Positions 1 through 5,580 of a DNA stretch of 6,125 nucleotides are shown piece after piece. Below the pieces are notes generated by a model. That model made no database searches. It was given only the letters and a program-made list of their open reading frames with translations, and was not told the origin of the DNA. Origin of the DNA: Candidatus Kapaibacterium sp. (GTDB lineage: Bacteria > Bacteroidota > Ignavibacteria > Kapaibacteriales > UBA961); assembly GCA_023259575.1 (NCBI GenBank), contig JALRHN010000124.1, positions 1 to 6,125 on the forward strand, read 5' to 3'. The first letter of the stretch is position 1; every line of letters begins with the position of its first letter. The position numbers were made by a program, and so were the translations under genes.

Positions 1-143
1 ATGAATGGAATGCTTATGAATCAACAAATCTTGGTACAGATTTTATTGAATCTGTTAAACCTCTATTAATCAAAGGGTTGTATTCAATAGACATCACATT
101 TAAAAATGGAAATTCTCAAAAAAGAAGTTTAACAATTATGTAA
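1..143 (+). CDS. C-terminal fragment of an unidentified protein (5' end outside window)
   Basis: Reading in frame from base 3 gives 46 codons followed by TAA at 141-143, with no internal stop; the other two + frames are interrupted. The peptide ends in alternating hydrophobic and polar residues, with GLYSIDITFKNG followed by a basic QKRSLTIM end. A Gly-(Leu/Ile)-Tyr strand, then an NG turn, then a K/R-rich last strand is the general look of type IX secretion C-terminal sorting domains in Bacteroidota. The upstream part of that domain is not obvious here, so the resemblance is only suggestive. The gene converges on radA, with 18 bases between the two stop codons. The function cannot be called from this fragment. 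Confidence 0.6.
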   Translation, partial: EWNAYESTNLGTDFIESVKPLLIKGLYSIDITFKNGNSQKRSLTIM

Positions 144-161
144 AACATCATTTTTTGATAT

Positions 162-1520
162 TTAGAGGACAATTTCTGTTAAAGCTAAGGCTATTCTTTC
201 TGCTGGTAGCATTGTTAAGTGATCAAATGATCGGGATAACTTTGAAAGATTAGCCTTAGGTAATACTACTTTTGTAAAACCTAGTTTTTGAATTTCTGCT
301 AATCTTTGTTCTATTGAAGAAATTGGACGAACTTCTCCTGTTAATCCAATTTCGCCCATAATAATCATATCTTTTTCTAAAGGATTATCCTTCAAAGAAC
401 TAACTAAAGCAGCTGCAATTGCTAAATCTACAGCTGGATCATTTAATGTAATACCACCCGCTATATTCACAAATACATCTACTTCTCTAAAATTGATACC
501 TAATCTTTTTTCAAGGACGGCAATAATCATTTGAAGACGACGATAGTCAAAACCAGTGGCGGTCCTTTGTGGATTACTGTACCCAGATGGAGTAACTAAA
601 GCCTGAACTTCTATTAAAAGAGGCCTTGTGCCTTCAATAGTAGCAACAATCGCAGTTCCAGATTCTGAATCAGACCTTTGAGATAAAAAGATTTCAGATG
701 GATTAGGAACTTCTTTCAGGCCCTGTTCTACCATATCAAAAATCCCGATTTCATTAGTAGAGCCAAATCTATTTTTGATTGCTCTCAAAATTCGATATGA
801 GTACGTTTTTTCACCTTCGAATTGTAAAACAGTATCTACTGTATGTTCTAATATTTTGGGTCCAGCTAAAGACCCCTCTTTTGTTACATGCCCAATAATA
901 AAAATCGCTGTTCCTGTTTTTTTTGCAATTTGCATCAATAAAGCAGTACATTCTCTTACTTGTGTTATACTGCCCGCTGTAGAATCAATGCTTTCACTTC
1001 TGGTAGTTTGAATTGAGTCAATAATTGCTACACTTGGTTTTAAAGCTTTAATTGCCCCTGCTATAGAATCGATATCAGTTTCGGCCATCACTTGCAGTTC
1101 CGAAGGTATTCCTTGAAGTCTGGCTGCCCTTAAACGAATCTGCTGTAGTGATTCTTCACCTGTAATATATAAAGTTTGTTCTGGTACTAAATGCTCACAC
1201 ATCTGCAACATCAAAGTAGATTTTCCTACTCCAGGATCTCCTCCAACCAGCACTAAAGAACCTGGAATAATTCCACCACCCAATACACGGTCAAATTCTC
1301 CAATTCCCGTTGGTATTCTATGTGTATCAGATAATTCGACAGATCCTAAGGTTGTAGCAATACCACTAGAATTTTGTTTTGCTTTTAATGAAATTGTCTT
1401 TGAATCTTGAATTATTTCTTCAAGAAAACTATCCCATTCGCCACAATTATGACATTTCCCTTGCCAGCGTGAACTTATCGCTGAACATTTCTGACATACA
1501 AATCGAGTTCTTGCTTTCAT
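162..1520 (-). CDS. radA: RadA, DNA repair/recombination ATPase (Sms family)
   Basis: RadA is a RecA-like, DnaB-type motor that processes recombination intermediates and promotes branch migration alongside RecA in the cytoplasm. All expected parts are visible in order. An N-terminal C4 zinc finger has Cys9, Cys12, Cys23 and Cys26. A RecA-fold ATPase carries Walker A GGDPGVGKST (93-102, Lys100) and a Walker B strand VAIIDS ending near Asp168. The RadA signature KNRFG lies at 249-253. A Lon-protease-like C-terminal domain spans roughly 275-452. By eye, the Lon catalytic Ser and Lys positions are Ala363 and Glu404, so this domain is structural, as in other RadA proteins. Length (452 aa) is normal for the family. 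The ATG at 1520 puts the zinc finger at the usual distance from the start. No Shine-Dalgarno sequence is seen. The gene is divergent from the DUF2461 gene. Confidence 0.97.
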   Translation of the reverse strand: MKARTRFVCQKCSAISSRWQGKCHNCGEWDSFLEEIIQDSKTISLKAKQNSSGIATTLGSVELSDTHRIPTGIGEFDRVLGGGIIPGSLVLVGGDPGVGKSTLMLQMCEHLVPEQTLYITGEESLQQIRLRAARLQGIPSELQVMAETDIDSIAGAIKALKPSVAIIDSIQTTRSESIDSTAGSITQVRECTALLMQIAKKTGTAIFIIGHVTKEGSLAGPKILEHTVDTVLQFEGEKTYSYRILRAIKNRFGSTNEIGIFDMVEQGLKEVPNPSEIFLSQRSDSESGTAIVATIEGTRPLLIEVQALVTPSGYSNPQRTATGFDYRRLQMIIAVLEKRLGINFREVDVFVNIAGGITLNDPAVDLAIAAALVSSLKDNPLEKDMIIMGEIGLTGEVRPISSIEQRLAEIQKLGFTKVVLPKANLSKLSRSFDHLTMLPAERIALALTEIVL

Positions 1521-1645
1521 ATTGTCTTGAGATTATTATTGAATGCTATACGAAACTACAGTTTTATAGATAACTTTATAAATACGATGAGATAAATATG
1601 TATCATTCCTTTTATTATCATATACTTTCAATAGTTTGAATGCAG
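1521..1645. other. Intergenic region upstream of radA
   Basis: This very AT-rich divergent spacer must hold the radA promoter, but none stands out. The best minus-strand candidate is TAGTTTCG (1558 down to 1551), one base off TAnnTTTG, with no TTG at the expected distance upstream. Small imperfect dyads such as GATA/TATC around 1591-1610 are within what such composition gives by chance. No ORF or RNA gene is seen. Confidence 0.4.
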
Positions 1646-1653
1646 TATTTTTG
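1646..1653 (+). promoter_or_regulatory. Putative -7 box (TATTTTTG) for the DUF2461 gene
   Basis: TATTTTTG matches the Bacteroidota primary sigma -7 consensus TAnnTTTG exactly and sits about 30 bases before the ATG at 1684. The expected transcription start would be near 1657-1660, leaving an untranslated leader of about 25 bases that contains AAGGTG. No clear -33 TTG is found 17-23 bases upstream, which lowers confidence. The same octamer recurs in both arms of the inverted repeat at 4638-4738. Confidence 0.45.
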
Positions 1654-1673
1654 TGCGCTAACATAACTTATTT

Positions 1674-1679
1674 AAGGTG
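1674..1679 (+). promoter_or_regulatory. Possible ribosome binding site AAGGTG
   Basis: AAGGTG lies four bases before the ATG at 1684 and partly matches the anti-Shine-Dalgarno complement. With the -7 box at 1646, it favours the ATG at 1684 over an in-frame TTG at 1636, which would lie upstream of the inferred transcript start. Confidence 0.35.
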
Positions 1680-1683
1680 TACT

Positions 1684-2382
1684 ATGTACTTTTCTGGGTT
1701 TCCACAAGAAGGACTTCAATTCTTACACGATTTATCCAATAATAATAATAGAAATTGGTTTCTGGAGAATAAAAAAAGGTATGAAGAAACGTTAAAAGAG
1801 CCATCAAAGCAATTAATACATACTATGGAAGAAAGGTTTTCTCACCTTCAATTACCTTATGATGCTCATCCAAAAAGATCCGTTTTTAGAATCCATAGAG
1901 ATACAAGATTTAGCAAAGATAAAACACCATATAAAACGAATATTGGGATTTCATTTCCATATCAAAGTAAAGATGTTTCTGATATTCCTGCTGACAAGAC
2001 AGAAAAACCTGGATTATATGTACATATTGATCCAAAAGGTTGTTTCATTGCAGGTGGATTATATATGCCAATGTCTGGTCAATTACTAAAAATAAGAGAA
2101 GCTTTAGATACAGATTGGGAAATCCTGGATGAAATTTCCAAAAACTCAATGTTTTTGCATGAGTTTCCGGATGGATTAACAGGTGAGAAATTAAAGACAA
2201 TGCCTAAAGGCTTTCAAAACGATCATCCCGGAAAAGAATATTTAAGGATGAAACAATTTTTGATGTTTTCTCATATAGACAATCAATCTATATGTACCGA
2301 AGAGTTCATTGATATATTAGAGGCCAAAGCAATAGCTATGGCCCCAATAATGGAATTTTTAAGTATTTGTTTGCATGCTTAA
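1684..2382 (+). CDS. DUF2461 (TIGR02453-type) family protein
   Basis: This 232-residue protein has the pattern of the DUF2461 family, whose biochemical role is not established. Family-typical stretches are the opening MYFSGFPQEGLQFLHDL, then NNNNRNWFLENKKRYEE (about 20-36), RIHRDTRFSKDKTPYKTNIG (69-88), the strand pair YVHIDPKGCFIAGGLYMP (112-129), and KTMPKGF...HPGKEYLRMKQFLM (161-184). There is no signal peptide or membrane segment, so it is probably cytosolic. Length is normal for the family. The ATG at 1684 is chosen because members start with a short M-x-F-x-G-F motif, AAGGTG precedes it, and a -7-like box lies just upstream; a TTG at 1636 would add 16 residues unlike the family. Its TAA directly touches the stop codon of the convergent STAS gene. 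Confidence 0.88.
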   Translation: MYFSGFPQEGLQFLHDLSNNNNRNWFLENKKRYEETLKEPSKQLIHTMEERFSHLQLPYDAHPKRSVFRIHRDTRFSKDKTPYKTNIGISFPYQSKDVSDIPADKTEKPGLYVHIDPKGCFIAGGLYMPMSGQLLKIREALDTDWEILDEISKNSMFLHEFPDGLTGEKLKTMPKGFQNDHPGKEYLRMKQFLMFSHIDNQSICTEEFIDILEAKAIAMAPIMEFLSICLHA

Positions 2383-2751
2383 TTACATAGCATCAAAATC
2401 ATCATCTTGAATTTCACCCAAATCACCTATAGCATCTTCAACTGTAGCATAATATTCAAATAGCCATTCAAGTTGTGATATTCTAAGTAAACTTTTAATT
2501 CTGTCACTAGCTCCAACAAGAATAACCGGTGCCTCATGTTCTTTCATCAAGCGTTGGGCTAATAGCAAGGCGCTTAATCCAGCACTGTCACATAATTGCA
2601 CCATTGATAAATCAATAATAAGTGCTTCTAATGTTGGTTGACAAATAATAAGTAATTCTGCTTTAACATCTGGTGATAAAACAGCATCTAAGGATGATTC
2701 TTTTAAGGTGAAAATAGCAACTGTATCTTGTTGCTCTACTGAAAATCTCAT
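2383..2751 (-). CDS. STAS-domain protein, anti-sigma factor antagonist-like (SpoIIAA/RsbV type)
   Basis: This 122-residue protein is essentially one STAS domain. Such proteins bind anti-sigma kinases (RsbW/SpoIIAB type) and are switched by phosphorylation of a serine after a conserved Asp. The central strand-turn ALIIDLSMVQLCDSAGLSAL (43-62) contains the D-S-A-G-L phosphorylation loop, with Asp55 and candidate Ser56 intact. It is followed by the helix LLLAQRLMKEH, the strand APVILVGAS (74-82) and a C-terminal helix region. The tail is acidic (EIQDDDFDAM). Stand-alone STAS proteins of this appearance are widespread in Bacteroidota. No partner kinase, PP2C phosphatase or sigma factor gene lies in the window, so the regulatory partner is unknown. 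The gene is divergent from GT9 and end-to-end with the DUF2461 gene. Confidence 0.88.
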   Translation of the reverse strand: MRFSVEQQDTVAIFTLKESSLDAVLSPDVKAELLIICQPTLEALIIDLSMVQLCDSAGLSALLLAQRLMKEHEAPVILVGASDRIKSLLRISQLEWLFEYYATVEDAIGDLGEIQDDDFDAM

Positions 2752-2782
2752 AATTATGGCTCGTTTAATGATAGTTCTTGTA

Positions 2783-2812
2783 CAAAAATCTGAAAAAATC
2801 CTGAGTTGACAA
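2783..2812 (-). promoter_or_regulatory. Putative promoter of the STAS gene
   Basis: Read on the minus strand, TTG (2812-2810), a 19-base spacer and GATTTTTG (2790-2783) resemble the Bacteroidota pattern TTG-N17-23-TAnnTTTG, with one mismatch in the -7 box. The transcript would begin about 25 bases before the ATG at 2751. The -33 triplet lies in the small palindrome GTTGACAAC (2805-2813), shared with the divergent GT9 promoter candidate. Confidence 0.35.
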
Positions 2813-2839
2813 CTAATCTTACATAATCAAGCACTTTTG
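2806..2839 (+). promoter_or_regulatory. Putative promoter of the GT9 gene
   Basis: TTG (2806-2808), a 23-base spacer and CACTTTTG (2832-2839) fit TTG-N17-23-TAnnTTTG with one mismatch. The inferred start of transcription is only a few bases before the ATG at 2850, and no Shine-Dalgarno sequence is present, so the message would be almost leaderless. The TTGACA here looks like a sigma-70 -35 box, but no TATAAT-like box follows at 16-18 bases. Confidence 0.3.
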
Positions 2840-2849
2840 AATCTGTAAT

Positions 2850-3884
2850 ATGCATCAATTTTCTATATGTATTATACGATTATCCTCTTTAGGAGATATC
2901 ATTTTAACTACTCCTTTAATCAGAGCTATTCGAAAAGCTTTTCCTGATGCTTGCATAGATATGATTATTGCAGATCATTTTGCAGAGGCTATTCAAAACA
3001 ATCCACATATTGATAATGTCTTAACTATCAATACGAAATCTGGTATGATAGATTTTTTTCAACAAATGCTATCATTAAGAAAAGAGAAGCCAAAATATGA
3101 TGTAGTTATCGATGTTCATGATTCGATTAGAAGTAAAATATTACGATTGTATCTTGGAAAAAAATGGTTTACTTATGACAAATATAGATCACTTAAAAGA
3201 GCATTAGTACATGATAAACATCGAATCCCTTTACACGATATCATTCCTGTTCCTTTAAGATATTTTTCAGCAGCATCAGCATTTCCTCAGATACAACCTG
3301 ATTCAAAAGGTGCAGAATTCTGGCTACCAAATGAAATTCAATCTGCTCCTTTGTATCCACCAGATTCTAAAAGTAATAATGAAAAATCTAATTGCATTGC
3401 CTTGTGTCCAGGTGCACATCATGCTACAAAGCGCTGGCCGATTGAATACTATATTACTTTAGCTACATTTATTCATAATAAAATGGGGAAGAATATTATC
3501 CTTTTAGGCTCCCAAAATGATATCGACATATGCAATGATATCGAAAGAACATTACCATTTAGAATCAATAATCAGGCTGGGAAATGTACCTTAATCGAAA
3601 CTGCAATATTAATGGATTCTTGTGATGCTATAATATGCAATGATTCCGGCTTGATGCATGTAGCTTCATCGAGAAGAAGGCCAACAATAGTAATTTACGG
3701 TAGTACTGTTCCAGATTTTGGATTTATTCCTTTTCATACAAAAAATAGTATTGCTGAAAGTGATATTCCATGCAGGCCATGTACACATATTGGTCTTTCA
3801 ACATGCCCTGAACAACATTTTAATTGCATGAATTCTATAAAACCAGAACAGGTCTTCAAAAAACTTGAAGACCTGCTTTCATAA
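2850..3884 (+). CDS. Glycosyltransferase family 9 protein (ADP-heptose:LPS heptosyltransferase-like)
   Basis: GT9 enzymes (WaaC/WaaF/RfaF type) transfer heptose from ADP-heptose to the lipopolysaccharide core at the cytoplasmic face of the inner membrane. The N-terminal Rossmann domain opens with IIRLSSLGDIILTTPLIRAI (8-27); Asp16 in the SLGD motif matches the general base of WaaC. The second domain starts near NCIALCPGAHHATKRWP (181-197), has the strand NIILLGSQND (215-224) and the donor-binding motif NDSGLMHVASS (264-274), then YGSTVPDFGF. A four-cysteine segment follows (Cys308, Cys311, Cys319, Cys326), seen in many RfaF-like proteins. At 344 aa it is full length. The start is set by the family's short N-terminus before I-R-L-S-S. 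The exact acceptor and sugar cannot be told from sequence. The last codons form a strong hairpin; the gene converges on a barrel-protein gene 19 bases away. Confidence 0.9.
   Translation: MHQFSICIIRLSSLGDIILTTPLIRAIRKAFPDACIDMIIADHFAEAIQNNPHIDNVLTINTKSGMIDFFQQMLSLRKEKPKYDVVIDVHDSIRSKILRLYLGKKWFTYDKYRSLKRALVHDKHRIPLHDIIPVPLRYFSAASAFPQIQPDSKGAEFWLPNEIQSAPLYPPDSKSNNEKSNCIALCPGAHHATKRWPIEYYITLATFIHNKMGKNIILLGSQNDIDICNDIERTLPFRINNQAGKCTLIETAILMDSCDAIICNDSGLMHVASSRRRPTIVIYGSTVPDFGFIPFHTKNSIAESDIPCRPCTHIGLSTCPEQHFNCMNSIKPEQVFKKLEDLLS
3849..3875. terminator. Perfect 11-bp hairpin in the 3' end of the GT9 coding region, possible bidirectional terminator
   Basis: CAGGTCTTCAA (3849-3859) and TTGAAGACCTG (3865-3875) are exact reverse complements around a 5-base loop (AAAAC). 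The stem matches codons 334-342 of the GT9 gene exactly, nine codons ending three codons before its stop. On the minus strand it lies 28 bases past the stop of the convergent gene ending at 3904, a normal place for a terminator. Flanking T-tracts are weak: CTTTC after the stem on the plus strand, and a GGTTTTA a few bases beyond it on the minus strand. The fold is clear from the sequence; termination is inferred. Confidence 0.5.
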
Positions 3885-3903
3885 GATTCAAAGGGTTGAT
3901 TGT

Positions 3904-4593
3904 CTATAAACCAAATAGATATTGAACACCAACTGCAAATGACATCATAGATGCATTAAATTGTTGCAAATTTGTTGTTGGATAATACTCATCCTTATAT
4001 AGATTATTCATCATTAAACCAATATTTGCATTAACATTTAATCTGCTTCCATTATTATTCATAACTGGATAGCTAATGCCAACCCTTGGCTCAATAAGTA
4101 ATGACATATTATCTTTTCCATTACCATATTTGATTATTGTTTTTGGTGGATTGCTACCTGGATCAATTACTGGCCAACCCTCTTCTTCTACTGCGCCAGA
4201 TGTTACATTTTTTCTCTCATATCCAATAGGTACACCTACTGCAATTCCAACAGTAAAAAAGCTATACGATAAACCAGGAGTAATCGTTAGATAATTAAAT
4301 GTTCTTGCATAATCTGTATTAGTTTTGGTGTATGAATTTTTATATGTTGCATAAGCAATATCAGCTGTTATACCAACTCTTTCTCTTCTGCTTGCTGGTA
4401 CATAAATACTAAGTCCTATATCAGGAACTCCACTAAATGCCATGCCATGAGTTTCATCTACAGGGGAAGTTGCATTATAAATAGAAATTCTAGGCATTGC
4501 TGATAAGCCTATTGAAAATGGATAGGGTTCTTCAGCATATAGTTCAAATACTGTGATAATCCCAATTAGACAATAAAGTAAAACATGTTTCAT
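3904..4593 (-). CDS. Exported outer-membrane beta-barrel-like protein, unknown function
   Basis: The 229-residue product begins with a typical Sec signal peptide: Lys2, a hydrophobic core at about 4-18, and a likely cleavage after LYA (Ala20) before EEPYPF. The mature part is rich in alternating strands with aromatic girdles, for example YLTITPGLSYSFFTVGIAVGVPIGY (101-125) and SLLIEPRVGISYPV (164-177). It ends in SFAVGVQYLFGL, the last-strand pattern typical of outer-membrane beta barrels. The loop at about 130-160 is Gly/Pro-rich. No enzymatic motif is seen, and I do not recognise a named family beyond outer membrane protein/barrel. The start is well supported by AGGAGAT six bases upstream. 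The gene is divergent from another barrel-like exported protein across an inverted repeat with mirrored promoter-like boxes, which suggests coordinated expression. Confidence 0.82.
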   Translation of the reverse strand: MKHVLLYCLIGIITVFELYAEEPYPFSIGLSAMPRISIYNATSPVDETHGMAFSGVPDIGLSIYVPASRRERVGITADIAYATYKNSYTKTNTDYARTFNYLTITPGLSYSFFTVGIAVGVPIGYERKNVTSGAVEEEGWPVIDPGSNPPKTIIKYGNGKDNMSLLIEPRVGISYPVMNNNGSRLNVNANIGLMMNNLYKDEYYPTTNLQQFNASMMSFAVGVQYLFGL

Positions 4594-4597
4594 GTAT

Positions 4598-4604
4598 ATC
4601 TCCT
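4598..4604 (-). promoter_or_regulatory. Ribosome binding site AGGAGAT
   Basis: On the minus strand AGGAG is followed by six bases (ATATAC) and the ATG at 4593. It is the only strong Shine-Dalgarno match before any gene in the window and fixes this start codon. It contrasts with the divergent gene at 4738, which has none. Confidence 0.7.
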
Positions 4605-4644
4605 AATATGATTGTAAGCAATAATTTCTTAAACCTTTAATGGA

Positions 4645-4675
4645 CAAAAATACATCCAAATAGTATTGCAGACAA
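4645..4675 (-). promoter_or_regulatory. Putative promoter of the minus-strand barrel-protein gene
   Basis: On the minus strand TTG (4675-4673), a 20-base spacer and TATTTTTG (4652-4645) match the Bacteroidota TTG-N19-21-TAnnTTTG consensus without a mismatch. Transcription would start near 4638-4641, giving a leader of about 45 bases that carries the AGGAGAT ribosome binding site. This is the best promoter match in the window. Confidence 0.6.
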
Positions 4676-4697
4676 TAAATTTATCATTTGGTTAATT

Positions 4698-4731
4698 TTG
4701 TTTTCTTATTTAAGCTGTTTATGTATTTTTG
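4698..4731 (+). promoter_or_regulatory. Putative promoter of the plus-strand barrel-protein gene
   Basis: TTG (4698-4700, part of TTTTG), a 23-base spacer and TATTTTTG (4724-4731) fit the broader TTG-N17-23-TAnnTTTG pattern. Transcription would start about 4735-4738, at or just before the ATG at 4738, so the message would be leaderless or nearly so. The box is identical to the one in the opposite arm of the inverted repeat. Confidence 0.5.
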
Positions 4732-4737
4732 TCCATT

Positions 4738-5514
4738 ATGATAAAATTCAAAATAATATTTGTCTGTGTAATAAGTATACTAATTTTCAGGGGTTCCAAT
4801 TGTTTTGCCCAAGGTTTTAATTGGACATATTCTTGGCGCTTACCATCAAATTCTCCTACTTTATTTATTGGGCCTTACACAGAAATGGTTAATATTCATG
4901 ACTATGTAGACTTCTCTTCTATGGGCTTTGCAATTGATTGCTGTAAATATGGTAATGGCTCTGCAAATAACTTTAAAAATGGAATAATGGTAGAACAATG
5001 GTATAAAGGGAATTATTCCTTTACTGTTAAATTAGGCTTCTATTCTTTTACTTCTGATTTTAATGGAGAAACACTGTCAAATCAAATTCTAAAACCAGAT
5101 TCTACAAAAAAAATTATTAGAGACAACTTACTTACTAGATTTAGCTTGTCTGTAAAAAATAAAAATATATACGATATATCCTTACTTGCAAAATCAAGAT
5201 TATTTGATACACATGCATCAATTTCTGGTGGGATAAATTGTATGATTCAGGAAGGTATTGATGCACAGAAAATTGAGGAAGTACTCAATAAAGGATATGA
5301 AAAAGTAATACCCAATACTGTTGAATTAGGTTCCATGACCTCATTTATTGTTTCACCAATAGCCCAAATAGAATATGATATAGATTTAGGTAGAGGGAAA
5401 TATGCTAAAGTATTTGCAAACACCCAGTACACTTTCAATTCTAGATCACAGATTACGGATTGGAGTACATTAATATTCGGAGCTGGCCTCTCAGTTTGTT
5501 TTGGTATACATTGA
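4738..5514 (+). CDS. Exported, probably outer-membrane beta-barrel protein, unknown function
   Basis: The 258-residue product starts with a signal peptide: Lys3 and Lys5, a hydrophobic core at about 6-17, and a likely cleavage after CFA (Ala24) before QGFNWTYSW. The mature region alternates short strands and turns, for example YSFTVKLGFYSFTSDF (93-108), a run of strands at about 134-170, and IAQIEYDIDLG (208-218). It ends TLIFGAGLSVCFGIH, a barrel-like last strand. I recognise no named family. An oddity is four cysteines in the mature part (Cys68-Cys69, Cys168, Cys254), more than usual for an outer-membrane barrel. The ATG at 4738 is preferred over TTG at 4729, which lies inside the TATTTTTG box. 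No Shine-Dalgarno sequence precedes it. The DUF1573 gene follows 66 bases downstream and may be co-transcribed. Confidence 0.75.
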   Translation: MIKFKIIFVCVISILIFRGSNCFAQGFNWTYSWRLPSNSPTLFIGPYTEMVNIHDYVDFSSMGFAIDCCKYGNGSANNFKNGIMVEQWYKGNYSFTVKLGFYSFTSDFNGETLSNQILKPDSTKKIIRDNLLTRFSLSVKNKNIYDISLLAKSRLFDTHASISGGINCMIQEGIDAQKIEEVLNKGYEKVIPNTVELGSMTSFIVSPIAQIEYDIDLGRGKYAKVFANTQYTFNSRSQITDWSTLIFGAGLSVCFGIH

Positions 5515-5580
5515 AACTCATAAAATTTTTTTTATTCTTGCACGTTTCATGTCGATATTTTTTAAAACCCGATTTCAATT

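Larger units (their letters stand above)
4638..4738. repeat. 18-bp perfect inverted repeat spanning the divergent barrel-gene promoters
   Basis: The left arm TAATGGACAAAAATACAT (4638-4655) is the exact reverse complement of the right arm ATGTATTTTTGTCCATTA (4721-4738), separated by 65 bases. Each arm contains TATTTTTG reading outward toward its gene. The right arm ends on the A of the start codon at 4738. Arm centres are 83 bases apart. Smaller dyads sit between the arms: CCAAAT (4656-4661)/ATTTGG (4686-4691) and TATTG (4664-4668)/CAATA (4673-4677). Confidence 0.85.

Noticed and set aside
144..161. Small hairpin-like sequence between the first gene and radA (ATCA/TGAT around a T-run)
   Set aside because: The stem is only about four to six AT-rich pairs including a G-T pair; too weak to call a terminator.
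775..1011. Plus-strand reading frame opposite radA
   Set aside because: It is antisense to the ATPase core of a certain gene, with no family resemblance or start signal.
1636..1683. TTG-started N-terminal extension of the DUF2461 protein
   Set aside because: The added residues are unlike the family's short N-terminus, the ATG at 1684 has AAGGTG before it, and a -7-like box falls within the extension.
2806..2827. Sigma-70-like promoter TTGACA ... CATAAT
   Set aside because: The spacing is only 10 bases, far from the usual 16-18; no TATAAT-like box lies at the proper distance.
76..3899. Repeated 11-mer TCAAAGGGTTG near 69-80 and 3888-3899
   Set aside because: An 11-base match is expected by chance a few times in a 6-kb AT-rich window, and the flanks do not match.
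4729..4737. TTG start three codons upstream of the plus-strand barrel gene
   Set aside because: It lies inside the TATTTTTG box, so it would not be transcribed from that promoter; the ATG at 4738 already begins a normal signal peptide.
4638..4738. Calling the inverted repeat a mobile MITE outright
   Set aside because: The only possible target duplication is a TA dinucleotide, which is part of the palindrome itself; one copy in the window cannot establish mobility, so it is kept only as an alternative.
5538..5563. Promoter for the DUF1573 gene (TTG, then TATTTTTT)
   Set aside because: The spacer is only 15 bases and the last base of the -7 box mismatches; not distinguishable from chance in this AT-rich gap.
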